Assembly (NCBI GenBank): GCA_000310025.1
Contig: FN648498.1
Coordinates: forward strand, 850,099-914,098
Length of the DNA: 64,000 nt
From: Ectocarpus siliculosus
Taxonomy: Eukaryota; Sar; Phaeophyceae; Ectocarpales; Ectocarpaceae
Direction of reading: 5' to 3'
The translations under genes and the position numbers were made by a program. How positions within the stretch are numbered: position 1 is the first letter of the stretch; every line of letters begins with the position of its first letter. Positions 27,601-40,900 of this stretch are shown here, piece by piece. The notes below the pieces were generated by a model that did not search any database, was not told the origin of the DNA, and was given only the letters and a program-made list of their open reading frames with translations.

Positions 27601-28690
27601 GCAGAGTTGCACCGTTACAACCGTCGTATACTAGTAAACAGGAAGGGCAACGAGTGTATGGTGTGGCACGAGACAGGCGTGCAATAGCAGAACAGCAGTC
27701 TGTCGTGGGTAGGCTATTGCTACAGCAGTGTACAATCAACGAAAATACACAGGTAGGTATATATGCGTACCTTTGATGCGCCCGCGGCCTGTCGTATCCT
27801 CGCCCTCATCCGCTTGTCGTGCTCGTACGGCCGGAGCAGAACGCCCCGACTGATATCGTCGTCTTCATCATCCGACGAGGACACCGAATCCACCTGAGAG
27901 GTTTCCGTTTCAGCACAACATCATCATGGTGCAACAACATTCAATCGCCTACGCCCGGAAACTTTTCTTGCGGTCAGGGCACAGGGATCCTGCAAGCACA
28001 AGGGGATGTCGGCTGTGGTATGATATGCTATCATTATTATAGTAATAGTAAGCGTACATTGCGTAAGATACCACACCCCTCGGATCGATTTTCAAAGCTG
28101 GAGTGTGCGCTACAGATACGACCAAGAGGATGCCACATGCCACATGCCACGATTCAAATGATGAGCTTTAGGGAGGCTCTCTACGAGACGGTGCCAACCG
28201 CCAATTCGGGCATCACGCTGTCTTTGCTGCAAGAGTACTCGATTTATGAACTCTGTCCGGGGGATGCGCTATCACCGCTGGGACCAGCGTGTTCGCGACC
28301 GATCCCTGGAATAACCGTCAGTACGTGTACCCTGCTGAACTCCTGTACGGTACACATGCAGCAGTAATGTATGTGCCAGGGATTAGGATTCCCGTCCTTA
28401 CAAATCGGAGCATGTACGGCCCAACGGTCTGCAAATCAAGGCAATGCAATAGTAGAGCATGTACATGTAGCGGCACGCACACCTTGCCCCCATATTCATC
28501 AAGCATATGCACAACAAGATCGATCGATCACCTTTCGGGCTGCAGCAGCGGGCGTGCTGGTGCTGTTGAGCGAGGCAGCAGAGCCCCTGGCCGAGCTCCT
28601 AGCAGTCTTAGTCTTGTTGTACAACGAGAGGGCCACAGCTCCGGCAATGGCACCGACAACCAAGGTGGCCGCCCTGTCCTTGTTGTCCAT
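21699..28690 (-). CDS. Homoserine kinase (GHMP family) with N-terminal membrane-anchor extension
   Basis: Exons in coding order: 28690-28532, 27893-27771, 27100-26997, 26589-26458, 25756-25693, 25002-24793, 24227-24120, 23763-23698, 23364-23218, 22609-22466, 21845-21699 (467 residues; all phases agree). The enzyme phosphorylates L-homoserine with ATP, the committed step to threonine. GHMP landmarks are [15 protein letters not shown] (about 141), the ATP loop [10 protein letters not shown] (about 223), [13 protein letters not shown] (265) and YLSGSGPT (about 388). The C-terminus has [14 protein letters not shown] and ends YPGDV. The first 130 residues are not part of the usual enzyme. They have a hydrophobic segment ([18 protein letters not shown]), a Ser/Ala stretch and an acidic Asp-rich linker, and might be a targeting or anchoring region. 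If the upstream exons belong to another transcript, the ATG at 26579 is a plausible enzyme start. Confidence 0.88.
26958..26996. repeat. GTGTG/GTGTA pentanucleotide array abutting a splice donor
   Basis: About seven GTGTR units, with looser copies before them. On the coding (minus) strand the array begins at the donor of homoserine kinase exon 3, so the donor GTACAC is itself the first repeat-like unit. Confidence 0.8.
28055..28103. mobile_element. Solo inverted-repeat end of MITE family A (degenerate)
   Basis: In homoserine kinase intron 1. The sequence AAGATACCACACCCCTCGGA followed by TCGATTTTCAAAGCT matches the left end of the 4533-4751 element. I could not find the matching right end, so this is probably a deleted copy. 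Confidence 0.55.
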
Positions 28691-28942
28691 GGCTTTGTAT
28701 CCTCGGTCAGGGTAGCTGGCCCTTCCTCGTTTGTGGTTGTTCAAGTGCTGAGTGTTGCTGTTTTGTCTCTGTCCATGACGAGGGGTCCGCGAAAATAACA
28801 GATCTTTCCTATCATAGGGTATGCATATGTTGGGCTACATGAAGCTGCGCCCCCCCCCTCCCAGCAGCAGTCCTGCGACTGCTGTGCTGCTTTGACTTAC
28901 CAACTTCTTGCCGAGCAGGGCTCGCAGAGGGGTTGCGGCAGC
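28691..28942. promoter_or_regulatory. Shared divergent 5' region, homoserine kinase / 5-phosphatase
   Basis: This 252-bp stretch lies between two head-to-head start codons and probably holds a bidirectional promoter. It has a C-rich tract near 28851. The call rests on the proposed first exons of both genes. Confidence 0.35.
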
Positions 28943-31900
28943 ATGGATGAACAAGACGATTCACCACGATTGCTGACGAAGGCCGAGTGTGACGACCTCT
29001 ACACGAAGGCTCGCAATAGCCTCGACGGACGTGCCCCTCCGTTTGTGCCGGGAGTTGGCAGACTGAGCCAGGATTTGAATTCGACCGATTTCAAAGGTGA
29101 CATGCATACACTGCAGCTCACGCCCAGGAGCGATTTGGCGACGCGCCGAGTTGACTGGCCTTGTGTGCGTGCGTTGTGCCCACAAAGAGCAAGGCATATG
29201 GATAGGTAGACAGATAGAGTGCCGGGCAGGTGGGTGAGTAGACGGCAGGGTTGCTCTGCCCACTGATCCGCTGGTTGCATTTTCTGTTCTAAATGCTCCG
29301 AAGGCCAAAGGCCCCACCGTTGAGCCTTCTCGTCAAACCGCGAGCCGTGACCCTGTTCTCCAGTTGGTTGCCACGACAAGAACTAATAGCACAGCATTCC
29401 CCAGGGTTGGCCGTTCTCCGGGACGATGTTCTTAGACCTGAAGGTATCTTGTCATGTGTGCATGATTCTGGTAAGCATAAGCATTGCTTCCCTCCTTTTT
29501 GAATAGTGCCGAGAAGAGAGGGCACGTATAGTGTGGCATTTTGGCAATTGGGACGCACAAATTTGTGGCACCGAGACTCTATCCCGGAGATGATTGCCAG
29601 CTCGCGACCTACGGGAAGTTGGTTTCTCCCCGGAATAAATGTTTCTGGCCTACCAGCATCCTAATCTTTCATCGCGAGGTCCCACATTTGATTAGTTTTG
29701 CGATATGTTTGCATAGCGCAGCGAAGTACGTTTTTGTTCTTGCGCAGCGTCATTGAACTTGGTGTTTGTGGTTGTGTTGAAGTTTTAACCTCGAGACAAC
29801 AAGCAGGTCTAACTCCCCCCCGTTAACCCTCCTATAGATAGTACTGGAAGCCCAAATGGGGACATGTTGGGGACACAGCACTCAAATGCCTATTTGCCGC
29901 ACCGAGTCACGGCTCCGCTGTGTGAAATGCACGTGAGAACCCTTGTTCTATCATGCTTGGCTAGGTGGTACGCTGTGTGGTATGCTGTGTGATGTCTCTC
30001 CTCGGCCTCTGACTTGCTGTACACCATCTCCCAAGCCGCGTGTCCCCTTCAGTAGGTCGTAAACTGTACATCGCCTGGTAAATTTACTGGAAAAATTTGC
30101 TCACTTGAATGCGGTATGAAATGTGTCCCCACGTGTTTTTGGAACACTTTTCATACTGAAGCCAAGTCATCCTTTTGATTGGCAACAAAACTCAGATTCT
30201 TTTCGAGGGACTTCTGTAGCCCCAATGACTGACGAAATTGTCATTGCTAATCTGCCTCTGACTCTTTTCTATGATAGAGATGGATTCGTTGTGTCATATT
30301 AAGAAAAATAAAAAACACAATTTTCAACATTTTTTTTTTGCGAAAGGACAGGGTACTAACCCCCTCCTCGCACCCTGTTAGGTACAGGTTATGGGTCCAG
30401 AAATAATCGCGTCCGCTCATTGGGAGACGCTGTACAGTCCCGAGGCCCCAAGGCTGACGTGGCTTCAGTATGGAAAGTGTCGCCAAACGCGCTGGGGATA
30501 CTTTCTAATACTGAAGCCAAGTCAGCAATTTTTCCCAATACTAGGCTATGCATATGAATGCAAACAGTTTTACTAACAAGGGAACCCGCGGCTTGGGAGA
30601 TTGTGCACAGCAAGCCAGAGGCCCAGGAGAGGCACAAAGGCATCACACGGAGTATCGTACCACCCAACACAAGCATGGTAGACCAAGGTTTCCCACGCAC
30701 GTTTCACGCAGCGGAGCATGGTGACGACCACGGTGCGTTACCAAAGTGTCCCAATTTGGGCTTCCAGTACTAGGAGGGTATCAAGCCTTGGTTTCGATAA
30801 AACGCCCTTTGTTCAGCCTTGGCCTCGGGTGGGTTGCAGAAGGTGTTGTGTTGAGCGCATGGCTCTACCCTGGGCGGGCGTACCGTTGAACGAGACGCGT
30901 TTTTAGGGCAATCAAGTTTTGAGACTGACAATGCCCGCCTCTCGTGTTGACGTGTTGACCGCCACACTCCTTGTTGAGGTTCTGACCCTTGTTTTCTCTG
31001 TCTCCGTCTCTGTCTCCGTCTCTGTCTCCGTCTTGGCTGTCTTGGCGTGGTGTCTCCCACCGGGAACGGGCTTGACTGCTGCACAACAGCAGTGCGAAAC
31101 GACCGCGGCCATGTTTGATGATTGTAATGTACCGCAACAGGCGTTGGGATGGCACCCCCCCTAGACCGCCGTTCAAAGCTCGATTCGATTGCTCCACGAC
31201 CAAGGGGGTGCGGGAATAGTCCGATAGTTTTCTACGACAAACCCTCTATACGAGGTGTTTCCGAAACCGCCGTTTTTTGGTGTTCGCACAATCGTGGATG
31301 TGGCGCAATTTAGCTTTGAAAATCGACCTTAAGGGGGTGCCACCTCTCCGCCTCTTGCGGTACGACGTACAATGTAGCATATCCAACACGCACAGCAATG
31401 TGTCGTACCGAACATCGTGTAGTTTATCCAACACGCACTGCAGTAGTGTCGTATTGAACATCGTGTAGTCTATTCAACACGCACAGCAATAGTGTCGTAC
31501 CGAACATCGTGTAGTCTACCCAACACGCACAGCAGTGTCGTACCTAGCATCGTGTGGCATCGATACGATTACAGTATACGGGCAAAAGGTGTATTTTCTC
31601 CCGCCGCTTTCAGCCCGACCGCAGACAGTTCCCAAACCTCCTCCACGTGAAACCTGAGTACCCCTCGTGGGGTTGCTGTACATTGCAACGTTCAACCCTA
31701 ACAGTCGCGCGGAAGCGTTTCCGAAGCTATTTGTGGACTATGGTATGGGTGCGTGCTGCCTTTCGCCCATGCCGTTGCCTCTGATAGTCATCATCTCTTT
31801 CTTGTCTGTCTTCTCTGTTCGTCTATCTGTCTCCGTCTCTCTGCCTCTCTCTCCTCTCCCCCCGACCTGCGGCTGCGGCTGGCATGAATGCAACAGGCGA

Positions 31901-34900
31901 CCCGCCCGAAGAAAGCGAACCAGAGGTCCAATACCGCGGGAAGCTCGTCGTCCGCACCCATCGCAGGCTCTCATCGCACAGTTCTGGACGCAGTGACGCA
32001 GGCTCCCCCGCATCGTACATCGGTTCGCGAAGCAATGCAGGATCCCCCGCATCACACATGGCGTCTCGAGGCAACGCAGGATCCCCGGAATCACTCACTG
32101 CTGCGGGCAGTAACGCTGGCTCCCCGTCGTCATCACTAACGGCAGGTTCCCCAAACGATGAACCCGAACCAGAGATTTTCCGCCAAGGGAAGGTCGTAAT
32201 CCGCAGCCACCGCAATCTAGCGCCACTTGGCACATCACAGGTGGGCTTTCACAAGGCCTTTTTTTTTTTTATCCGTGGCGCAGGTGGCTGTGCCATGTCA
32301 CCGTCCTGAGACCCCACACGACCTTCGTGTGTGACGCAAGTTTGAGCGAAAAAATGTTCCCGGGACATAATTCAGAAGTATTTTGGAGAAGGGGGAGGAG
32401 GGTATTCAGCATGTGGTGGGGGGTCACGGGCAAAGTACGCATACCGTGATCACCCCTCGGAGGGTCTGGCAACAGAGGATAGTCGAGTCCAGCGGGGGGG
32501 GAGAGCCGCTGCGAGGGCTGTGGCAGCAGAACCACCCGGTACTGGGAATGTTGCTGTTGTTGCGGGAGCATGCGGTCGACCTCATTCAGGAATTTCATTC
32601 ACCTTGGGCCCGCAGCCTTTTCCTCTGCCTTTGCCCGAAGAACTCCGACCCTCGTGCTGGCTGTGGCGGTCCTCGTACAGAAGAGGGCCCGTGCTAACAA
32701 CCCCGCCCCCCAAGGGCTAAGGAGGACGATATTGTTGGCGCATACCTAGTATAATCAATGAGTGAAACTATGGTTATCGATATATTCGGCGAGGGTACCG
32801 GTACCGGAAAGGTACCTACTCATAGTCGTGCATGCCGTAGTCGTTAGACCATTGACCTCGCATCCCTACAAAGCCGGGACGGAGCATGCCGGGTTCTCAC
32901 CGGACCAGGGCAGCGGGGTGGGGGGGATCATTTCGTGATGGGTCAGTATCCCGAGCCATGCAACAGGCAAACCATAGTACAGTTTTGTTGGGAAGAAACA
33001 TTCACTGTCTGTGTTTGTTGCTACGTACTTGCACTTCTGTAGGTGGTGACCCTCCCAGGGAAAGGACAGCAACAGGCGAACACCCTCTCCATGGACATTT
33101 CACCACCACGTTCGCTTGCACCACGGCCGGAGGAAGATGATAGCGATGGCCGCAAGAGTCGTGATCCGGCAGCAACTGCATCCGCACGGGAGATATCGGC
33201 TGTTGGAGCGAGCGATAAGGATAGCGGTGACGACAGCAGCAGCCCCACGAAGCGGGGAGATATGTCGGCTGCGGGAACCAGCGATATGGATAGCGGTGAC
33301 GACAGCAGCAGCCCCACGAAGCGGGAAGAGATGCCGGCTGCGGGAACCAGCGACAAGGATAATGGTGACGACAACAGCGGCCCCACGAAGCAGGAGGAGG
33401 TTTCGGCTGTTGGAGCCAGCGATAAGGATAGCTGTGACGACAGCAGCAGCCCCACGAAGCGGGAAGAGATGTCGGCTGTTGGAACCAGCGATAAGGATAG
33501 TGGTGACGACAACAGCGGCCCGACGAAGCCGGAGGAGGTTTCGGCTGTTGGAGACAGCGGTAAGGATAGTAGTGACGACAACGGCGGCCCCACGAAGCCG
33601 GAGGAGGTTTCGGCTGTTGGAGACAGCGATAAGGATAGCGGTGACGGCAGCAGCAGCTCCACGAAGCGGGAAGATATGTTGGATGTGGGAGCCAGCGGTA
33701 AGGATAGTGGTGATGACAACAGCGGGCCCACGAAGCGGGAAGATATGTCGGATGTGGGAGACAGCGACAAGGATAGCGGTGGCGACAGCGAAAGCCCCAT
33801 CAAGCCTCCTGCGGAAGTTCGAGTCGAAGCGGCGGACGTGCTGGATCTTCGTGTCTTCTGTGGCACCTGGAATGTCGCAGGTAACGAACGCGTGACTCGA
33901 GAAAGATTGGGCTACGTGCAGGGCGAAAGACTCACCTCGTAGTCTGCCGCTGTTGTTCAGCGGGAAACGGAGCAATGGGCGTGTTGTTGTGCCGAAGCCT
34001 CCGTGTGTTTATGCGACCTATGGTAGAGTTTGCACCGAATGACGAAGGTCCAGCCGAGTGGAGCCTGCAACATATTATCACAAGCATTATCAATATCAAC
34101 AACTGCATATCAGCAGCACCAATCATGAATCACACGTGACAAGTGACGTCATCACCATATTTCCCGACGTTCTGCAGCGAGGCATGCCGGAGGCAGGGCT
34201 AACTTATGTTGCGATGGTGACGTTTGCCGACTCCCATTTCGACTTCTGTTCCTGTGGTGCTGTGTTGCTTTGCTTCTTTTCGTTGTCATCGATCACTACA
34301 ACACGGAAGTGTTTCAAACTCCTTGACACGAACATGCGTTCCAGTGTACCTGAGGCGTTTAACAAAGTCTACGCTGGGATGTCGATACTGCCGTGTTGCT
34401 CTGTGCACTCCTACCCCCAACATTCCATTCGTACCCTGCTCACTTACTCCACGAGACGATTAGTTGAGGTAAACCTGTTCGCTTCTCAAGGGGTGGATGA
34501 CCTCCCTACATTGTCGTTTTCCGCAGGTTTATCGAGGGCAACTTTAAGACAGGCCCGAGTGCCCTTCTCCAAGTGGATGGTTTTTCGCTCACAATAGGAT
34601 ATATCGCAAGAGAGATGATTGGGGGTGTTGGCTGTTTGCGATGTGCGATGAATCGTTGTGTTGTTTTAGGGCGGAAGCTTGACAGCGCGGAAGACATGGG
34701 GTTGTGGCTAGACGTCGACAAGCTGGATGAGGAGGGAGACACCAGCGTCCCACCGGACGTTTTTGTCATTGGGTTTCAAGAGGTACAGTACAGTATTCAC
34801 CCTACGGGAGTCACTCTGGTGGCACTCTTTCTAATCCCCACCTTGTGTTGACATCTTTTCCCATACCTCCATATCACTGGTGGGATCTACAGCAATGTAG

Positions 34901-37900
34901 CGTATCTACTAGACAACCTTGTAGACACTCGATATCATTCTCAAGTCTGGAGTACTTTGGTGCACCGTGGAGCATTGAGTGCGTGACGTTAGGAGCAAAG
35001 TGGTGGCCTGGCAGCAAACCGTACTTGATGCCCCCGAGTCTTGTGCGTCAACAGCACCAACACGCCTATTTTACCGTCATCAAATTGTTGTGCTCGCTGT
35101 CTGAATGCGGATGCCCGAACCATTTTTTCTATTTTTTTTCTGTCTTCGTCCGCACGATACCTTTAGCTTCCTTGTGTCTCGACCCCTTCGCCGACGGAAG
35201 TGGCCGGGTCCAACGAAGCACTGAACGCAATGGGGCCAGAATGACGAATATCAATCGCTGCTGTGCCCTTCCCTCACCTCAACCTTAACCTTACCCTTGA
35301 CCCAGGTGGTGGAGCTGAGCGCCCAGAACGTGGTGATGGACAGCTTTCTCGACACGCAGAGTAGAACCAACTCGTTGCAGTGGTTCACGCACGTGTACGC
35401 CTACCTCGCGCAGTATGGCGAACGGGTGAGACAGACCCTGTGATGGCGATGTTGTGGCGCAAGAGAGATGGAGGAGAGTGATGTACGCTAGCACGGGTTG
35501 GTAAGGTCACCGCGGTTGTTTGATTCGTACGTTTGGCTACGCACAGTGGGTAGGAATGGCCGACCCTGCGACTCTTTTAGGTCTTGGTACGACAATGACT
35601 TGCGTTGGACTGCCGTATTTGTATTCCTCAGCAGTACTTATTTCGATGTTCTTTCCAACATTGCGCCTCAGTGCTGCCTCCGGCGTCGCCTGTCTCTCAG
35701 TGTATACCGTATTCTGAAGAAGATTACTCAGCAAGAGGGGATGATTGTGCTCAAGGCTCGGTATTCATTGGTTTATTATGGACTGCTGTAGAATGCAACG
35801 TGCCGATTCGTTCAGCTACACAGCCTACGGGCATCAATTACTTTGACGGCGCACTCAAGGAGGCTTGAAATGCTATCCTGTCATGGTACGGAATCTGTTG
35901 AAAACGTAGAATGAACCAACAGATCGTACCACGGAAGCAAGTATTCACATTCAGGTCTCGTCCACCAACGATATTGAGATCCGACAACTCCCGGTGACGG
36001 AGCTGCGCTGCGTTTGTCGTGCGTTTGTCGATGCTGTGGCTGCTGCTGATGGTCATCATACTGTTTCAGTACGGAGTGAGGTACGCCATGGTAACGGAGC
36101 AGCGGTTACTGGGGACATATATGCTGATAATGGCCAAGGAGGATCTTTGCCCAAAGATCGCGCATGTTCAGACCGCAGTTGTGCCGACAGGACTCGGGGT
36201 GAGCAAGAGTTGGTTGTGATGATTCATGGAATTTGCAAATGCGTCCTGAACGGTTCTTGGTTGGCATATCGAGCTCACCGACGACACACTGTATTGTAGA
36301 GTTAACACAGTCGTGGTTGTCTGTTGTTGCGTGTGTTCTCTGCTCGTCACGGAATCTGCTGTTGGGTGCGGCATCTTAGTTGAAAGTCCCTGTCAAGGCG
36401 GTGAAATATAAGCGCGTTGTTTCACGCAAATGTCGTGGTCCCTTTTCCCCACCCAGTCTCTCCCTGCGCTCTCAAGCTTGTCCGGTGACTTGGAGCGCTT
36501 GCTTGCTCATGACAGGTCGGCCGCAATCACACCGCAGTGCTGGGATGCACTGCTGTATGCTGTACAAATCTGCGTTAGCTGCCAAGGTCCCTGAGGTTTG
36601 CGTGTCTAGTCGATGTTTTTTTTTTCTTTTTCCGCTCACGCTCGTGTTCCTCGTGAACGTGTACCCTTATGACTAGGGCTACCTCGGGAACAAAGGTGCC
36701 GTGGCCGTGCGACTGGAGGTTGGGGGGCGCTCTTCCCTCTGCTTCGTGTGCGTGCACATGGCGGCGCATCGTGAACACGTGCTGGCGAGGAACGCCGAGT
36801 ATAAGCTTATCTCGTCGAAACCCGTCTTCGCCGATACCGACGGCAGGTGAGGGAACCGATCTCTCTATTGTTCGTCTCGAAGGGTAATGGCCAGTCTGAA
36901 AGTGGGTGGCAGGGACTCTGAGTCTTTGTACTCGGGAGTCCTGGGTAAGCAAGCATCATCGTCATTGTTGTTTGAGGGCCCTAGTCAGAGTAGTCGGCGT
37001 GCTTCATGCTGTTCTGGACTACGTTGACATGGGTCAAGTGTTGAGATACGATGGTCAGAGACAAAGCAGTTGTACTGGTATCCTCTGGATGACGTCGACA
37101 GGCAGGGGTAGGAGGGAGCAGGAAGAACATACAGCGGCAAGATTTTCCCGCAATTGAATAGGCGTAGTGCCTGCCTCCGCCCCTGCCTCTCATGCCCCCG
37201 AATAATGTACACCGCTAAGGACAATTCGGCTTGTCTCGAGAAGCCCTTCATGTCAATGATCTCTAACCACTGTTCGTGATGTTGCTGTACTCTATTGTTT
37301 GTGTGTTGTTCGACATGGCAGGCTGCCCGTGGACGAGGCTGAGGACCCCGCAGGAAAGGATCAAGAAAAGGACAAGGCCCAAGACAGATGGCAGGGTAGC
37401 ACATGGGGCAGCTTGTTCGGGGCTGCCGGTCAGGGTGGGCGATCAGGCGGTATGTCACCAACGCGCAACTCGGAGGTGAAGAAAGCCATCAGAGCCGCCA
37501 TGGCCTTCGGTTTGCCAAAGCGGGGAGGAGGCGGGGAAGGAAGGGCGTCTTCTGGAAAGGGCGATATCGACGGCAGCGGAAGTGAGGCTGAAAAAGGTAA
37601 TGCTCATGGTACGCGGAAATGAAGGGGTCAAGTGCTTTGTTTAGACTTGTAGCGTTGATACGTGTCGGTGCCCGATAAGGTACAGGGTTAGCGAAGCCAA
37701 GGGCTTGGATGTTGACGACTGGTGAGTGTGTGACTGCTGTTTGGCCCGCTGGATCTCGCCAGGGACTGCGTTTAACTCAGTGAAAGGAGTCGGTAGTACA
37801 ATCAGCATGCTCGAAATCATTGCGCACCAGGGAAAGTAGTCGAATGCTATCCTTTGATCTCGACGGCAGCAGCAGCGGCGGCAGCAGCAGCAGCGGCGGC

Positions 37901-40900
37901 ACTTTCACACGTTCGTCTCACGAGAAGCGTCCTTTGGTACACGATGATGGCAGAGGTTTCCGTAGCGGTCTCACGACTAGCTGCGTGTTGACCACGGATA
38001 CACCACTTCTTTCCCCCGGTGTTAACCCTCCGCTGGTTGTTGCGCTTTCAACCTGAACGATTCAACGGTTGCACGGTCGAACGGCACGGCGTCGTGTGCA
38101 GGTGCGAGGCCCGCTGAGGATGTTGAGGTCGATGACTTCGCTTGGATGCCGAGCGATGAAGGGATGAGCGCTGGTCTACCGAAGACCAAAACGGTGCTGC
38201 AGGTGGGCAGCACGTGATCTACAGCGCAGCTCTTGCCTCGCTCCCTCAATTGTTGTGAGGTTTCTTTTCTTGCACCTTGTTGCATTTTCTCTGCACCTTC
38301 GATGGATGTAAACAGGGTTTCGCTGTGATTGTGAACCGGGCTTTGAGCATTGATTCGTACATCTTCGGTTAAGCATGTGTCGACATTGGTAGATGCTTCC
38401 TACAAGGGTTTTGGGGTGGCCGTCGACATACCGGTGCGTCCCAAATAACTAGTGTTGAAGTGTGTCCGCCCGTTTTGAACTTGTGGCGTGCATTCGATAC
38501 TCGCGTTGCGTCAACGATGTGGAAGGTGGTGGCCCAATGGTTCGTGTCGGTAGCTGGCAGCCGATTGACACTAAATGGGGCACGTCGATCTGCGTTGCGG
38601 TGTTGTCCAGCACGAGACTTGGCTGAGTCTTTTGCTGAAGCACTGCAGACTGCGCGGCCTTGAACCACCATTCTAACGAGTTCCGAAGAGCAACGCGTGC
38701 GCCGCAGACTGAAAGAAACCGCCATACACTGTCACTATGAAAAATTTGCGCCTTCGTCAGGAGGAGGTCGGAAACGACGGGTGTGCGGTACTAGCCTCTC
38801 CAAGCGTTGCCAACCCTTGCTCCGCCCCCCCCCTCACCTCACCACCCGATTTTTGTAGTGTGCTGTCGAAATGGCGCTGGGCAACAACCTGCAGCTAGTC
38901 TCGTTTTTTCCTTTCCGTTCTGCCTTGGACTAGCTCCATAGTATCACCCTTCCCAGTACAGCGTTAGCATTAACAGCCACAGGGTGCTGGTGACATCCTT
39001 TTCGGCTTGCTGCAGTAACGTACTCAGCCGTGAACATGTCTTCTTTCCATCCTTGACAGCCGCAGACGTACCTCACGTTTCTTGACACTATTTGGACGGG
39101 GACGCCATGACCAACGAGGTTGTGGGTACGGATTTCTCGTACGGATTTCTCGGCCAAACGATTGCGTACGGCATGTTGACAGAGTTACTCTTCCAAATCT
39201 TGCCGTAGGAGTATTCGATGGATTGATTCCGCAAGCAATCTCACGTGCTGTAATCTTGGCAGGCGGACGTCGTGTTCTGGATTGGCGACCTCAACTACCG
39301 CATCACAGAGGAGACCCCGGACCAGGAAGTGTTCGAGATGCTTCAGAACGACGATCTCGAGACTCTGAGGTGAGTCGTTTTATCGTTGTGTTCCTAAACA
39401 TGTTCACTCTGCAATCACGCGTTGTGCAGGTGTATCGGGCATCATGGGCCGTGCACCACCGTGAGTGCGTTGCGACTAGAACCACTACGCTTTGCGAAGA
39501 TTTGCCAGCGTAGGATGTGTTGCCACCCTTTTCAAAGGGGCTGGCGATCATGTAAGCCTGTAGAGACGCTCCGCAGGCCTCTGGAGTGAGTTGACTCAAG
39601 CTGACGGTCAAGCTGACGAAGAAGCGTGGTTGAGACAAGGGCTCTTGACCCAAACGTAGATTCCTTGTCCAGGCTTTCCCCCGTAGCGAGGGGCGCAGCC
39701 GATTCCCCTACCTTTTCGCCGTTGGTTCGTCAGGCCACAAGTTCCATGTTGAGGTACGGGTCGTTGGCGTTGTGCTGAACGCTCACCGAATCTCACCATG
39801 ACCAAATTCTCATGTTTGTGGTTGTTTACTAAATCTCACCATGACCAAATTCTCATGTTTGTGGTTGTTTACCAAATCTCACCATGACCAAATTCTCATG
39901 TTTGTGGTCTCCTCGATTCACTCACACATGGTTACCGTGCCGTGCCGTACCACGGTTGTACAGTGGTTTGGATCAGCTGACCATCGCGCGTGCATCGGGG
40001 ACGGCGTTCCAAGAGTTCCAGGAGGGCCCTCTCTGCTTCCCGCCATCTTACAAGTACATCCCCGGCACCAAGGAATACGATCAAAGGCGAGTTATTTCGT
40101 TTGCTCATCGGTTTCCTCAAAGTCAGCGTTGAAGGCAATTCACTTCTCACTCCTGACGGCGGTGGAAGGTGCTGCAGACAGCCGGATCTGCCTGAATAGT
40201 GTGCGCATGACCTTCCAGGTCCCTGCCCCGGCAAGGATGCTGTTGGATGTAGCGGCCCCAGTCCGTTCGTGGTCGTCCCTTGTGTAGTTTTCCTTGACAC
40301 CTCCCGTGCGGCACGTGGTCCTTCCTTGCCGTGTTCGGCCATTTTTCGCTGATGCTCTCGAGATGATTGGTGCTGCCTTGTACGTCGTCTGTGGTCGGTA
40401 TGCGGTGGGATACAGGCCGGAGAAAAAGGTCCGATGCCCATCGTGGTGCGACCGTGTTCTCTACGCGATGGGGATGCAGGGCGGCGACTCTGTTCGACGA
40501 CTCGGCCTCGAGAGGTACTGGAGCTCCGGCCCGCTCGTGTCCGACCACATGCCTGGTGAGGAAGTAGCGCAGTCGTCTTTTCACGGCGTGCCCGGCCGTG
40601 CGGAAGTAGCTACGAAGGGACACCTATCTCGATGTACGTGTCAGGCGGGGCTACTGTCGGGCACTCACGTAGGTTTGGCGTAGAGGAACGCAAGGCGTCA
40701 TTTTCGTCGCTACGATGCGAAACTCGAATTCGGAGGCGGAAGCCGTCTTTGCCACCTGTACCTAGGCCATACGCGTGCCTGCTGAGGGTGCGACGTGTAC
40801 ATATATATTTTGCAGCCTTCTGGTTGAACTTCTGGTGACCGCGATCCGCTGAAAGGGTTTGGTGAACAAGTCTACATAGTCTATATTCATGTTGTTTTTC

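Noticed and set aside
33100-33975. Long open frames on both strands across the minisatellite
   Set aside because: They are shadows of the 69-bp repeat, whose length is a multiple of three, so all frames stay open. Only the frame leading into the phosphatase motifs is supported.
37690-37980. Possible extra exons in the 5-phosphatase linker (SEAKGLDVDDW, Gly/Ser-rich stretch)
   Set aside because: They would join each other in phase but cannot be joined to exon 37322-37596 in phase. The direct junction 37596 to 38102 works without them. They may be alternative exons.
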